From: Sporolactobacillus pectinivorans
GTDB lineage: Bacteria > Bacillota > Bacilli > Bacillales > Sporolactobacillaceae
Direction of reading: 5' to 3'
Length of the DNA: 64,000 nucleotides
Assembly (NCBI RefSeq): GCF_002802965.1
Contig: NZ_NXGA01000001.1
Span: 1 to 64,000 of the forward strand
The notes under the pieces are model-generated. The model saw only the letters and a program-made list of their open reading frames with translations. It had not been told where the DNA came from and did not search any database. Both the position numbers and the translations under genes were made by a program. Shown here piece after piece: positions 36,119 through 44,742 of the stretch; the stretch's first letter is position 1, and every line of letters starts with the position of its first letter.

Positions 36119-38881
36119 ATGCAAAAAATTGATAAAATTTATTCAACGATTCAACAGCATATCAACAATTGGAAAGACGGCCTGACTGCTGCCGATCTTG
36201 CCGAATCTTTGCGTCTCGACCGTTCTACTGCAAGCCGCTATTTGAATGAACTGACGAAGAATCGGAAATTAATCAAATCCGGGGGCAAACCCGTCCGCTA
36301 CTTGCTGGCATCACAGGATCATTCTGTCCCTGACACTGAGGATGATACGCGAAACAAAGCGTCGGGAAATCGTTCAATTATCTGTTTGCCGGATCACCTG
36401 GAAACTCAATTTATCGGAACTAATGCCAGTCTGAAACCGATTATCGAGAAGGGTATGGCTGCCCTTTTCTACCCAGAGCAGGGACTCCATATTCTGCTAT
36501 CCGGTGAAACAGGTGTCGGCAAGAGTTATTTCGCAGAATATCTGGCAAAGATCGCAGCCGCCCAGCCATGGAATAAAAATCCTGCTCCATTCATCACATT
36601 CAACTGCGCAGACTACGCCCAAAATCCTGAGCTATTAATGGGGCATATTTTCGGTATTAAGAAGGGCGCCTTTACAGGAGCAGCGAATGATGAAGCGGGG
36701 CTTGTAGAGCAGGCTAACCATGGAATTCTTTTCCTCGATGAAATCCACCGTCTCCCTCCCAGCGGTCAGGAAATGCTTTTCTACCTGATTGATAAGGGCC
36801 TGTATCGAAGGCTTGGTGAAACAAGCAGCGTTAGGCATGCAAAATTGATCCTGATTGGTGCCACGACTGAAACCCTGGAATCCACTTTGCTGCCGACATT
36901 GCTGCGCCGTTTTTCTCTCAAACTGTCAATTCCGCCGCTTAGAGAACGATCGGACTCGGAGCGTGAAACTTTTCTCACTCATTTTCTGAAACAGGAAGCA
37001 AAGAAAATGAAAGTTCCGCTTCTGATTGAAGACCACTGCCGCAAAGCTTTCTCGAAATATGCCTGTCCCGGAAATATCGGACAGCTGAAGAGCGACATTC
37101 AAATATCCTGCGCGCGTGCCTTCATGCGCCATCTTCAGGGAAGCACAGCAGAGGTCACGATCCGGAACGATGATCTTCCATCTCATGTGCTTAGCAGCCT
37201 GCCGGAAAGTGATCGCGAGCATGAAGCGGCCCACCTTGTCCCCTCTCTGAACCAGGGCGAAAAGATGCCCATTCAAAATATCTACTCAATCCTAGCTTCT
37301 ATGGAGGGAAAAAGTCCGCCCTATTCCCATTACCCGTCTTCGGAGCAAGATATGCAGCTCGCGGTTAATCATTACCTTAAAGAGCTGCAGTCACTGTCTG
37401 AAAAAAGGATGGAATCCGAGCCCGGCTGGGCCCGTTTTGTCGATCATGACCTGCTTGACGCGCTTAGAGATTCAGAATTTTATTTCAGGGATGAGTTCCC
37501 CTTTGAATATAATACAAAACAGTTGATCGCCATTGGTCTTCATCTGGAAGCATATCGCCGGCAAGTAAGGAAAGGCAGCAGCTCCCCTCTCCCAGCTGTG
37601 CCTCACGCCGGTTCTGTTTACAGGACGGCGGCAGAGAAGCTTGCAGACTTTCTTGAAAAAAGGATTCACCTTCAGCTGCCGGAACGTGAAAAAGAGCTGC
37701 TTGCACACTTGATGGCGTCAACATTGCCGGAATACAAGCGAGAGAACGGCGTCGCCGTTTATCTTGTTACACATGGGCGGTCAACAGCCAGTTCAATGGC
37801 TGAAGTAACCAACTATCTGCTCGGAAGCCCGGTGATCCATCCGGTGAACATGCCGCTTACCGAGGCAACGGGTATAACCTATAAAAAAGTCCGCCAGCTG
37901 ATCATGCAGCAAAAAAACTATTCCGGAATATTGATGCTTGTCGATATCGGTTCGTTGGTCACAATGGGAGATGCACTCAGTCAGGATCTTGGTATCCCGA
38001 TCCGGACATTGGCTAACGTCAATCTGCCGATGTTGATTGAAGCAGGCCGAAAATCATTAATCGCCGATAATAGTCTGAAAGCGGTCTACAATTCGGCAAG
38101 ATCGGCTTTTATTGCCCTCGCTCCAGAAAGTCAGCTGCCGGAACATCGCGAAGAAAGACAGAGGCTGATCGTTACCGTATGCTTCACAGGAGAAGGAACA
38201 GCACAGCTGCTCCATGACTGGCTCACCGAGCAGCTCTCCGTTGAAGACGGTGATGTTGCTGTAAGAGCCATTCGTATCGATCCGGTATCGAAAGACTCCG
38301 CAATGCTTGAAACTTTTCGGAACCAGTACCGAATTATTGCGATTGTCGGCACCGTGCAGGTGGCATTCAACGATATTCCGTTTATCCCCGCCCTTGAATT
38401 GCTGACAGATGACGGACATACCCGGTTGCATAAGTTGCTGGAGATTTCACGTCCTGCAGTTGTACCTGCTGTCTCTCGGCTGCCGGAATCATCAGCAGGT
38501 GAGCAGGAATTGATGCTGCTCGCCAGCACGGGTCTTGGAAAAATAACACAATTTTTGAATCCGCGAGCCTTCTTTCAAGCCATATCCTCCAGTTCCGAAC
38601 AGATAAAGATCTTCTACCATTGGGATAATGATATGGAACTGGGCATGTGGATGCATCTGGGCAGTCTGGTTGACCAAATGATTCAGTCCGGCCTTGCCGG
38701 TTCAACCGAATCTTTTCTTCCTGAAGATCAGCCGAACAGCCAGACTGCTGTCAGCCAGAAAGACCAGGAAGTATGGGGACCGCTCTTTAAGCAACTTGAA
38801 TCAACATTCAGGATCAGTTTCACGATGCGGCTCAGGAATGCCTTAATAATACTTGGAAAAAGGGATCAGAGTACTGTGTAA
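36119..38881 (+). CDS. LevR-type sigma-54-dependent PTS regulator
   Basis: 920 aa. Order: helix-turn-helix (about 20-60), AAA+ domain with Walker A GETGVGKS (129-136), sigma-54 contact loop GAFTGA (183-188) and Walker B ILFLDE (203-208); PRD1 (about 400-535); EIIA-mannose-like domain with His552 in THGRSTASS; EIIB-like domain with Cys688 in TVCFTGEG; PRD2 with a candidate His846. It senses PTS flux through phosphorylation and opens sigma-54 promoters. It lies directly upstream of, and on the same strand as, a sigma-54 promoter and lactose/cellobiose-type PTS genes, so it almost surely controls them, as CelR/LevR do in Listeria and Bacillus. Confidence 0.95.
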   Translation: MQKIDKIYSTIQQHINNWKDGLTAADLAESLRLDRSTASRYLNELTKNRKLIKSGGKPVRYLLASQDHSVPDTEDDTRNKASGNRSIICLPDHLETQFIGTNASLKPIIEKGMAALFYPEQGLHILLSGETGVGKSYFAEYLAKIAAAQPWNKNPAPFITFNCADYAQNPELLMGHIFGIKKGAFTGAANDEAGLVEQANHGILFLDEIHRLPPSGQEMLFYLIDKGLYRRLGETSSVRHAKLILIGATTETLESTLLPTLLRRFSLKLSIPPLRERSDSERETFLTHFLKQEAKKMKVPLLIEDHCRKAFSKYACPGNIGQLKSDIQISCARAFMRHLQGSTAEVTIRNDDLPSHVLSSLPESDREHEAAHLVPSLNQGEKMPIQNIYSILASMEGKSPPYSHYPSSEQDMQLAVNHYLKELQSLSEKRMESEPGWARFVDHDLLDALRDSEFYFRDEFPFEYNTKQLIAIGLHLEAYRRQVRKGSSSPLPAVPHAGSVYRTAAEKLADFLEKRIHLQLPEREKELLAHLMASTLPEYKRENGVAVYLVTHGRSTASSMAEVTNYLLGSPVIHPVNMPLTEATGITYKKVRQLIMQQKNYSGILMLVDIGSLVTMGDALSQDLGIPIRTLANVNLPMLIEAGRKSLIADNSLKAVYNSARSAFIALAPESQLPEHREERQRLIVTVCFTGEGTAQLLHDWLTEQLSVEDGDVAVRAIRIDPVSKDSAMLETFRNQYRIIAIVGTVQVAFNDIPFIPALELLTDDGHTRLHKLLEISRPAVVPAVSRLPESSAGEQELMLLASTGLGKITQFLNPRAFFQAISSSSEQIKIFYHWDNDMELGMWMHLGSLVDQMIQSGLAGSTESFLPEDQPNSQTAVSQKDQEVWGPLFKQLESTFRISFTMRLRNALIILGKRDQSTV

Positions 38882-38886
38882 CAGTT

Positions 38887-38907
38887 TGTGTAAAAGCGTT
38901 TGCACAC
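38887..38907 (+). promoter_or_regulatory. upstream palindrome 1 with cre-like core
   Basis: Inverted repeat beginning TGTG and ending CACA around AAAGCGTTT. Its inside TAAAAGCGTTTGCA (38891-38904) fits the CcpA cre consensus except for one base. It could be an activator site, a cre site, or both. Confidence 0.45.
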
Positions 38908-38920
38908 TCAACATAATCAC

Positions 38921-38945
38921 TTGCACAGTTTGAATCACCGTGCAA
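38921..38945 (+). promoter_or_regulatory. upstream palindrome 2, candidate activator site
   Basis: Inverted repeat with perfect arms TTGCAC/GTGCAA 13 nt apart, about 105 nt before the -24 element. This is the usual distance for a LevR-type upstream activating sequence. Confidence 0.5.
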
Positions 38946-38989
38946 AGAGAAAAACTTCGGCAAAAACGGCAGAGGTTTTTCTCTTTTTT
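38946..38989 (+). terminator. terminator of the LevR-type gene
   Basis: Stem AGAGAAAAAC/GTTTTTCTCT-type hairpin followed by TTTTTTT. It lies between the activator palindromes and the sigma-54 promoter. Confidence 0.8.
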
Positions 38990-39050
38990 TATGGCTTAAG
39001 GACGGCGCTCCCCAGCAAGCGTGTCCACAGTGCCGTCTCTTCATCCACAT

Positions 39051-39067
39051 TGGCATGAAATTTGCTT
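39051..39067 (+). promoter_or_regulatory. sigma-54 (-24/-12) promoter of the PTS operon
   Basis: TGGCAT-N5-TTGCTT: GG at 39052-39053 and GC at 39064-39065, exactly 12 bp apart as required. The activator gene just upstream has the GAFTGA loop needed for sigma-54 polymerase. Confidence 0.85.
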
Positions 39068-39107
39068 GTTATAAAGTGTACGGCAAACAGACAAGGAGGT
39101 GAGGAAC

Positions 39108-39344
39108 ATGAGCAGTTTTGCTAAATTTTATGTCAGTGTTTTTTCTATCATTTGGGTTGGTTATGGTCTTTTCAGTGTACTGATGAAACAGTCGCACAGT
39201 TTGGCATTGCTCTTGTTCGGTATCAGCTTTGCAGTTGTTTTTTTCCTGACCACCTGGTTCAGTCAGTGGATCTTCCGCAATTACAAGCGCATTGATGCAA
39301 TGGCAAAGACAATTTTTGCAAAGAAAGCTGTTAATCGTAAGTAG
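39108..39344 (+). CDS. small membrane protein, first gene of the sigma-54 PTS operon
   Basis: 78 aa. Two membrane segments (about 9-28 and 31-55), then a basic cytosolic tail ending KKAVNRK. It has an excellent ribosome site (AAGGAGG) and starts about 30 nt downstream of the predicted transcription start. I do not recognise the family. Its position as leading gene suggests a part in sugar uptake or in tuning the transporter, but nothing in the sequence proves it. Confidence 0.75.
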   Translation: MSSFAKFYVSVFSIIWVGYGLFSVLMKQSHSLALLLFGISFAVVFFLTTWFSQWIFRNYKRIDAMAKTIFAKKAVNRK

Positions 39345-39429
39345 CTATTATTTTTCATGACGTGTTTACTTTTTTGTCTGTTCGGCCTCGATTTAAAATA
39401 ACAAAACACACATTTTTAGGAGGGGATTA

Positions 39430-39753
39430 ATGATGAGCGAACCGATCAAATTGATCATCCTTTGCAGCTGGGGTGCGACTTCAAGCCAGCTGGCCGTTCA
39501 GGTTGAGAAAGCTGCAAAGAAAAGGAATATTGAATTGACTGCCGATGCCGGGGGTACGGGGGAATTCAAGAAGAAAGCCTCAGAATATGATGTTGCACTT
39601 CTGGAACCGCAAGTCCGCCACCTCAGGAAAGAAGTGACCAAAATCGGAGACGCAAACGATGTTCCGGTTGAGCTTGTCGATCAACGTGCTTTTGGTCTGA
39701 TGGACGGTGACCGAGTTCTTGACCAAGTGCTGGAAATATTAAAAAACAAATGA
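39430..39753 (+). CDS. PTS lactose/cellobiose-family EIIB
   Basis: 107 aa. Phospho-acceptor Cys12 sits in ILCSWGATSS; relatives usually read CxxGMSTS, so the P-loop is a variant (Trp-Gly-Ala in place of x-Gly-Met). Core fold and length are normal. Passes phosphate from EIIA to the sugar bound by EIIC. GGAGGGG precedes the start. Confidence 0.9.
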   Translation: MMSEPIKLIILCSWGATSSQLAVQVEKAAKKRNIELTADAGGTGEFKKKASEYDVALLEPQVRHLRKEVTKIGDANDVPVELVDQRAFGLMDGDRVLDQVLEILKNK

Positions 39754-39778
39754 TTCATTAATTGGGGGGAAATAAAAT

Positions 39779-41101
39779 ATGAACGATGTAATTGACTGGA
39801 TAGAGGATAAATTCATGGGTCCTCTTGGTAAAATGGCTCAGAATATCTACCTGCAATCCATCCGTGATGCTTTTGTCATCTTTGCACTGCCCGTTATTCT
39901 TACCGGAGCACTGTTCCTGATTGTAGCCAATCCGCCGACTTCGGTAAACTGGCCGATCATTCAGGCCTGGGCGCATGCCGTCGCACCAATCACGCCGCAG
40001 ATCATGTTTCCTTTTAACCTGACATTCGGCATTATGGCCATCACTGTTGCCTTTGGTGTTGGCTACAGCTTAGGTGAACGCCGCGAACTTGACTCGGTAA
40101 TGTCCGGCATGCTTTCAATGCTGGCATTCTTCATGACTGCGTTCCCTGTAACGGATATCACGAAAGTTCCTTTTGGCGATGTTCTTAACTATCTAGGTGG
40201 CCAGGGGCTGTTCGTTGCAATCATCTTAGGCATTCTGACGACTGAATTTATGCGTTTTCTGATCAGTAAGGGCTTTGCGTTTGAAATGCCTGCAGGGGTT
40301 CCTCCTTATGTCATGCGTGTCTTTCGCGCCCTTGTTCCATTCATGATTACACTGCCGCTTGTATGGGCGCTGGAATGGATCTGCTGGGCCAACCTTCACA
40401 TTACGATTCCGCAGGCAGTACTTGAACTTTTTAAGCCCTTGGTTTCGGCATCCAACTCATATCCCGCCGCTCTCGGCATGATTCTTCTGATGCTGCTGCT
40501 CTGGTTCATGGGGATCCATGGTATGAACGTTGTTTCATCTGTCGTCTACCCGTTCTGGATGAGCAACCTGGCGGCAAACGCTAAAGCAGTTGCCGCCGGC
40601 CAGGCTGCTCATGGTATCGTTGTGGAACCATTCTTCCATATGTTCGCTCATATCGGCGGTTCCGGCGCAACTTTCGGCCTTGCGATCTTTATGCTCTTCT
40701 CTGCTTCGAAGCAAATCAAGCAGATTGGGCGCACTGCTATCATTCCGACGCTCTTTAACATCAACGAGCCCATTCTTTTCGGTCTCCCGATTGTCTTGAA
40801 CCCGATTATGTTCATTCCGTTCATTCTCGGACCTACAATCATTGTCACGCTCAACTATATCTTGTTTGCCACGGGCGCACTTCCTCCTGTAATCATTCAG
40901 CCGCCATTCACTGTTCCGATCTTCCTCGGCGGGTTTATCGCAACGGGCGGACACTTCTTCGCCGGCCTGATTCAGGTTGTTGACGCTGCCATCGCTGCAC
41001 TAATCTACTGGCCTTTCTTCAAGAAATATGAAGCGCAGCTGGTTCAGCAGGAAAAAGAAGGCGCCGAAGACTCGGTTGAAAAAGCAGCCGAAGCAAAATA
41101 A
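39779..41101 (+). CDS. PTS lactose/cellobiose-family EIIC permease
   Basis: 440 aa with about ten membrane segments. Matches the EIIC of the lactose/cellobiose group: FGIMAITVAFGVGYSLGE, MGIHGMNVVSSVVYPFW, and TLFNINEPILFGLPIVLNP, which carries the conserved Asn-Glu-Pro involved in sugar binding. Substrate cannot be told; beta-diglucosides are usual. No phospho-beta-glucosidase gene is present within the operon. GGGGGG precedes the start. Confidence 0.94.
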   Translation: MNDVIDWIEDKFMGPLGKMAQNIYLQSIRDAFVIFALPVILTGALFLIVANPPTSVNWPIIQAWAHAVAPITPQIMFPFNLTFGIMAITVAFGVGYSLGERRELDSVMSGMLSMLAFFMTAFPVTDITKVPFGDVLNYLGGQGLFVAIILGILTTEFMRFLISKGFAFEMPAGVPPYVMRVFRALVPFMITLPLVWALEWICWANLHITIPQAVLELFKPLVSASNSYPAALGMILLMLLLWFMGIHGMNVVSSVVYPFWMSNLAANAKAVAAGQAAHGIVVEPFFHMFAHIGGSGATFGLAIFMLFSASKQIKQIGRTAIIPTLFNINEPILFGLPIVLNPIMFIPFILGPTIIVTLNYILFATGALPPVIIQPPFTVPIFLGGFIATGGHFFAGLIQVVDAAIAALIYWPFFKKYEAQLVQQEKEGAEDSVEKAAEAK

Positions 41102-41134
41102 CAGCGCTATATCGTTTAGATTGGAGGGTGAAAA

Positions 41135-41476
41135 ATGACAGATCGATCTGAAGCAGCGGTTTTCCAACTGATCCTTCATGGCGGAAACGCCCGGGGTGAA
41201 GCTTATGAAGCTCTGGATGCCGCAGAAGATTTCAATTTTGATGAAGCGCAGAAGCATATTGATGCTGCTGAACAGGAATTCCTTCAAGGGCATAAATGGC
41301 AGACCGAAACCATTCGCAGTGCCAGCGAGGGCCATACGCCAAGTTTTCTGATGGTTCACGCACAGGATCATGTGATGACAGCTCAGGCTGAACTGAATCT
41401 GATCAAGCGCATCATCACAAATTACAAACTGATAGAGAGACTCGAAAAGCGGGTTGAAGTCTTGGAGAATAAATGA
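41135..41476 (+). CDS. PTS lactose/cellobiose-family EIIA
   Basis: 113 aa, all-helical trimeric EIIA. Contains the family block LMVHAQDHVMTAQAEL with the phospho-acceptor His, and ILHGGNARGEAYEAL at the N-terminus. Receives phosphate from HPr. Last gene of the operon, followed by a terminator. Confidence 0.95.
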   Translation: MTDRSEAAVFQLILHGGNARGEAYEALDAAEDFNFDEAQKHIDAAEQEFLQGHKWQTETIRSASEGHTPSFLMVHAQDHVMTAQAELNLIKRIITNYKLIERLEKRVEVLENK

Positions 41477-41565
41477 TCTGCAAGATTCCGTTCGAAAAGG
41501 TGACGAAGAAATTTGTTGCTTATCATTCGGTACCTCTTTGAACGCCCTCTATAAGATTGCTACTA

Positions 41566-41597
41566 AAAGCCGTTCGTTTTCCGGGAACGGCTTTTTA
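41566..41597 (+). terminator. terminator of the PTS operon
   Basis: Stem AAAAGCCGTTC/GAACGGCTTTT with TTTTTAG. Confidence 0.85.
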
Positions 41598-41673
41598 GTG
41601 TGCTCCTTGACTGTCGCAGGAGCTAAGAAATACAATGTTTTTAGACAGACAAAATACAAATCGGGTGATATTT

Positions 41674-42372
41674 ATGGACGGTAAAGAAGCCGCCGGACGA
41701 AAAGCAATTGATGAAATCAGAGAGGGCATGACGGTAGGCTTGGGAACAGGCTCGACTGTTTATTATTTTCTTCAAGTTCTGGCTGAAAAAGTCGCTGAAG
41801 GCTTGTCGATCACAGGAGTTGCTACTTCACAAAAAACAGTGAAGTTGGCAACGGAATGGCAGATTCCCATGAAACCACTGAACAGTGTTGATCAGATTGA
41901 TATAACAATAGACGGGGCAGATGAATGCGACCCTTCCTTGAACGGGATCAAAGGCGGTGGCGGGGCGCTTCTCTACGAAAAACTAGTTGCCAAAGCCTCG
42001 AAAAAACGAGTTTGGATTGTGGACAGCCGCAAAGAAGTGGAGCAGCTAGGCAGCTTCCCTCTGCCTATTGAAGTAATCCCATTTGGCTGGAAACAGGTAC
42101 GGCAAGCTATGGAAAACAAGGGATACCGCCCTGAACTGCGCCTCAATGAGCAAGGCGAGCCCTTTGTTACAGATGCTCACCACTATATTCTCGATCTTCA
42201 TTTGAGAGCGATTCAGGATCCTGCCTCCTTGGCCGCTGAATTAGATCATGTGACAGGGATAGTGGAACACGGTCTGTTTGTCGGCATGACCGATGAAATT
42301 CTGATTGGTTATCCCGATGGGCATGTCGGAACTTTGAGCCGAAAAGACATTTTAAGGAGAAGCGGGAAATAA
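41674..42372 (+). CDS. rpiA: ribose-5-phosphate isomerase A
   Basis: 232 aa. Motifs GLGTGSTVYYF (phosphate binding), TIDGADECD (catalytic Asp), KGGGGALLYEKLVA (catalytic Lys/Glu) and the end GYPDGHVGTL are all those of RpiA. Interconverts ribose-5-P and ribulose-5-P. Starts at the ATG at 41674 behind GGGTGAT. Separated from the PTS operon by a terminator. B. subtilis uses RpiB instead. Confidence 0.96.
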   Translation: MDGKEAAGRKAIDEIREGMTVGLGTGSTVYYFLQVLAEKVAEGLSITGVATSQKTVKLATEWQIPMKPLNSVDQIDITIDGADECDPSLNGIKGGGGALLYEKLVAKASKKRVWIVDSRKEVEQLGSFPLPIEVIPFGWKQVRQAMENKGYRPELRLNEQGEPFVTDAHHYILDLHLRAIQDPASLAAELDHVTGIVEHGLFVGMTDEILIGYPDGHVGTLSRKDILRRSGK

Positions 42373-42558
42373 ATTTTACCTTTCTTTATAAACCATTTTG
42401 TATTGTTTCAAAAAATGAAGCAACATACCATATGGATTTTGCCCTTCTCCCAGCTGTCATTAAAAAATAAATGGCAATAGTACTGAGAGAGATGTCGGAA
42501 CTGCGGGCAAACAGAGGAAAAGCGTTCTAAGATCAATGACCTGTTTTCTTTTTCATTT

Positions 42559-42597
42559 AAAAAGGGCCCCTGCCGTTATGAGCAGAGGCCCTTTTTA
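42559..42597. terminator. bidirectional terminator between rpiA and LCP gene
   Basis: Long stem AAAAAGGGCC-CTGC/GCAG-GGCCCTTTTT with T-runs on both strands between convergent genes. The remaining sequence of 42373-42746 shows no gene. Confidence 0.85.
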
Positions 42598-42746
42598 ATA
42601 GCTGATTTATAGGATTTTTTCGTAAAAATTCGCTTCAATGTATGCCATTAAATAGCCAAGTTTGTTACTCATGAATGGGACAATTTGAACAGCACAAACC
42701 GGCTTGCTATTTCTGTCTGCGCAGACTTAAGCAATAATCAGATTGT

Positions 42747-43757
42747 TCAGTTCATGAAGTACTTCTTTGCAAGGCTTTGTAATTGACTCGGATCCAAAAC
42801 AACCTCATCGTTGTCCGACTTTAGCATATCATCATACAGCACTTCATTCGTTCCCTTAATTTGAAGGTAATGAATTTGCTGCTGCAGATGGAGATGACTC
42901 ATGACACTTAATCCGGCACTAATCATATCTTCTTGGGTCATATTAGTGGCAATCAGATATTTTGAAACGGAGCCCAATAAGCTCGGCAGCTTTGTCACAT
43001 TAGCAGGCTGACCGACCTTTTTAGCGATACCAATCAGTGCAGCTTCCTGTAATTGCTGACGTCCATAATCGGTTCCGGGAACCGAATCACGTTCGTGGAC
43101 GATTTCATTGACCATTTGACCGTTCAAAGCATGTGTACCTGCTGTAAATGTCTTATTCTTATCTTGCGGATACCACGGGTGGGTCAGGGTGACATCAAAC
43201 GGAAGCGTCATATCGATGCCTCCAATCGAGTCTACCATATCCTGAAAGCCCCAGTTATTTGTCTCAGCAAAGTAGTTAATCGGTACACCCGTAAGCTGTG
43301 AAATCGCTGCCACGGCGTCAGTGGACCCCTGTTTGATGCCATGGTTCAGTTGATCCATGTAGTTAACACTGGTCAATTTTGTATAGCCAACCCCCGGCAT
43401 ATAAACCCGGGTATCGCGGGGAATGCTTAGTATGTTGTAGGTATGGTTGTTCAAGTTCGCATGCACGAGAAGCAGTGAATCACTGTGACCAGCAGGATCT
43501 CCCGGCCGTGCATCTGAACCCATCAGCAGCAAATTGAATGTTCCAGTCCGTTCTTTAATTTTGCTGGTCGTTTTCCCAATAGACGGTAAGTTATTAAAGT
43601 GATGTTGCGGCCTGAGATTATAATATTCATAAGCGCTGCAGCTGGCCGCTGCTATAAGAAGGACAGCAAGAATCACTAGTATATAGCGTAAAAATCTGTG
43701 CCGTTTTCTTACTCCTTTTTGACTGCGCGATTCCTCAGGTGAATTTTTCCGTGCCAT
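42747..43757 (-). CDS. LytR-CpsA-Psr (LCP) family wall-polymer ligase
   Basis: 336 aa. Short cytosolic basic N-terminus, one membrane segment (about 25-43), then the LCP domain: LLLMGSDAR, HSDSLLLVH, ILSIPRDTRVYMPG, VDSIGGIDM, HERDSVPGTDYGRQ. The arginines and Asp residues that bind polyprenyl pyrophosphate are present. Attaches teichoic acids or other polymers to peptidoglycan. The start at 43757 has TAGGAGG upstream. Confidence 0.94.
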   Translation of the reverse strand: MARKNSPEESRSQKGVRKRHRFLRYILVILAVLLIAAASCSAYEYYNLRPQHHFNNLPSIGKTTSKIKERTGTFNLLLMGSDARPGDPAGHSDSLLLVHANLNNHTYNILSIPRDTRVYMPGVGYTKLTSVNYMDQLNHGIKQGSTDAVAAISQLTGVPINYFAETNNWGFQDMVDSIGGIDMTLPFDVTLTHPWYPQDKNKTFTAGTHALNGQMVNEIVHERDSVPGTDYGRQQLQEAALIGIAKKVGQPANVTKLPSLLGSVSKYLIATNMTQEDMISAGLSVMSHLHLQQQIHYLQIKGTNEVLYDDMLKSDNDEVVLDPSQLQSLAKKYFMN

Positions 43758-44219
43758 TATATTCCTCCTAAATTTGTATAACATCAAAAGATTATTATTT
43801 CATGTTATAGATAAATTCGAATGGTGACTGCTTTACTTTGACATTGCAAAGAAATTTTATGTTGGATTACATCATTTTTTTTTGATTAAGGAATCATTTT
43901 GTCGTAATTAAAGAATTATTATCCGTTTATTAGTTTGATTGTAATAAAAATAAAGCTCCATAGAAGTCATAGATTTTATCTTAAAAGCGGCAAATAAAAA
44001 TAAGTACAGCAACATTTCAGGCAGATAAATAAAAACCTTCTGTCCTATTTATCGTATACAGAAAGGTTTCACATTCGTTCGAAAGCCAGGCACTTTTAAA
44101 AATCAGAAAAAAATATTTTTTCTTTTTACGGCATGAGGCTCATCTTGATTAAACAGAAACTGCCAGCATACCCGCTACACTGACCCAGCTTTCTTTAAAA
44201 ATAAAAATGTGACAAAGTA
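43758..44219. other. AT-rich intergenic region
   Basis: About 460 nt between divergent genes. It contains a hairpin at 44031-44069 (AACCTTCTGT/ACAGAAAGGTT with a bulge) followed on the minus strand by Ts, but no minus-strand gene lies upstream of it, so what it would stop is unclear. No open frame. Confidence 0.35.
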
Positions 44220-44248
44220 TTGACAAATAATCATCCTGTAATTAAAAT
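44220..44248 (+). promoter_or_regulatory. promoter of the ywnA-ywnB module
   Basis: TTGACA, 17-nt spacer, TAAAAT. The -10 box lies inside the operator at 44237-44255, so a bound repressor would block it. Confidence 0.85.
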
Positions 44249-44255
44249 GGTTACA
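44237..44255 (+). promoter_or_regulatory. operator 1, TGTAA-N9-TTACA
   Basis: Inverted repeat TGTAA-N9-TTACA, extended to CCTGTAA/TTACAGG (44235-44257). It covers the -10 box and the start region. The same arrangement recurs at 44703-44721. Confidence 0.7.
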
Positions 44256-44268
44256 GGTGGTGAGGAAA

Positions 44269-44685
44269 ATGATCAACAGTCGAGTCGCAGTAGCCATTCA
44301 CATCCTAGTGCTGATCGCTTCCAAGCCGCACGATGATCTGCCTTCTGATTATATTGCATCAAGTGTTAACACCAATCCGGTCGTGATACGCAGGATACTC
44401 GGGATGCTCAGGAAAGCCGGGCTGATTCATACAACGATCGGCAAGGCGGGAGCATCACTGTCAAGATCTCCGGCCGAAATCTCTCTGCTCGATGTCTATA
44501 GAGCGGTAGAGCCGGATGACGAATTATTTGCGGTTCATGAAAATCCCAACCCGCACTGTCCCGTTGGCAAACGTATTAATTCGGTGCTTGATGAGGCATT
44601 TCACGGCGCGCAGTCAGCGCTCGAAATGAAACTTGCCGGTCAGAACATTCAGGATATAATGGATCATCTTTTTAGTGAAGGATGA
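44269..44685 (+). CDS. ywnA: Rrf2-family regulator, YwnA-like
   Basis: 138 aa, close to B. subtilis YwnA over its length: winged helix INSRVAVAIHILVLI with NTNPVVIRRILGMLRKAGLI, then FAVHENPNPHCPVGKRIN. It has a single Cys in HCPVGK and lacks the three-Cys cluster motif of IscR/NsrR, so it is not an iron-sulfur sensor of that type; thiol-based or electrophile sensing is plausible. The start at 44269 has GGTGAGG. Two operators flank the gene, so it probably represses itself and ywnB. Confidence 0.92.
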   Translation: MINSRVAVAIHILVLIASKPHDDLPSDYIASSVNTNPVVIRRILGMLRKAGLIHTTIGKAGASLSRSPAEISLLDVYRAVEPDDELFAVHENPNPHCPVGKRINSVLDEAFHGAQSALEMKLAGQNIQDIMDHLFSEG

Positions 44686-44702
44686 TTTCGTTATCGCCAA
44701 GA

Positions 44703-44721
44703 TGTAACTTACTTAGTTACA
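44703..44721 (+). promoter_or_regulatory. operator 2, TGTAA-N9-TTACA
   Basis: Perfect repeat TGTAACT-TACTT-AGTTACA in the 57-nt gap ahead of the ywnB-like gene. Same arm sequence and same 9-nt spacing as operator 1. Confidence 0.7.
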
Positions 44722-44742
44722 AATATTTGTGGAGGTGAGAAA

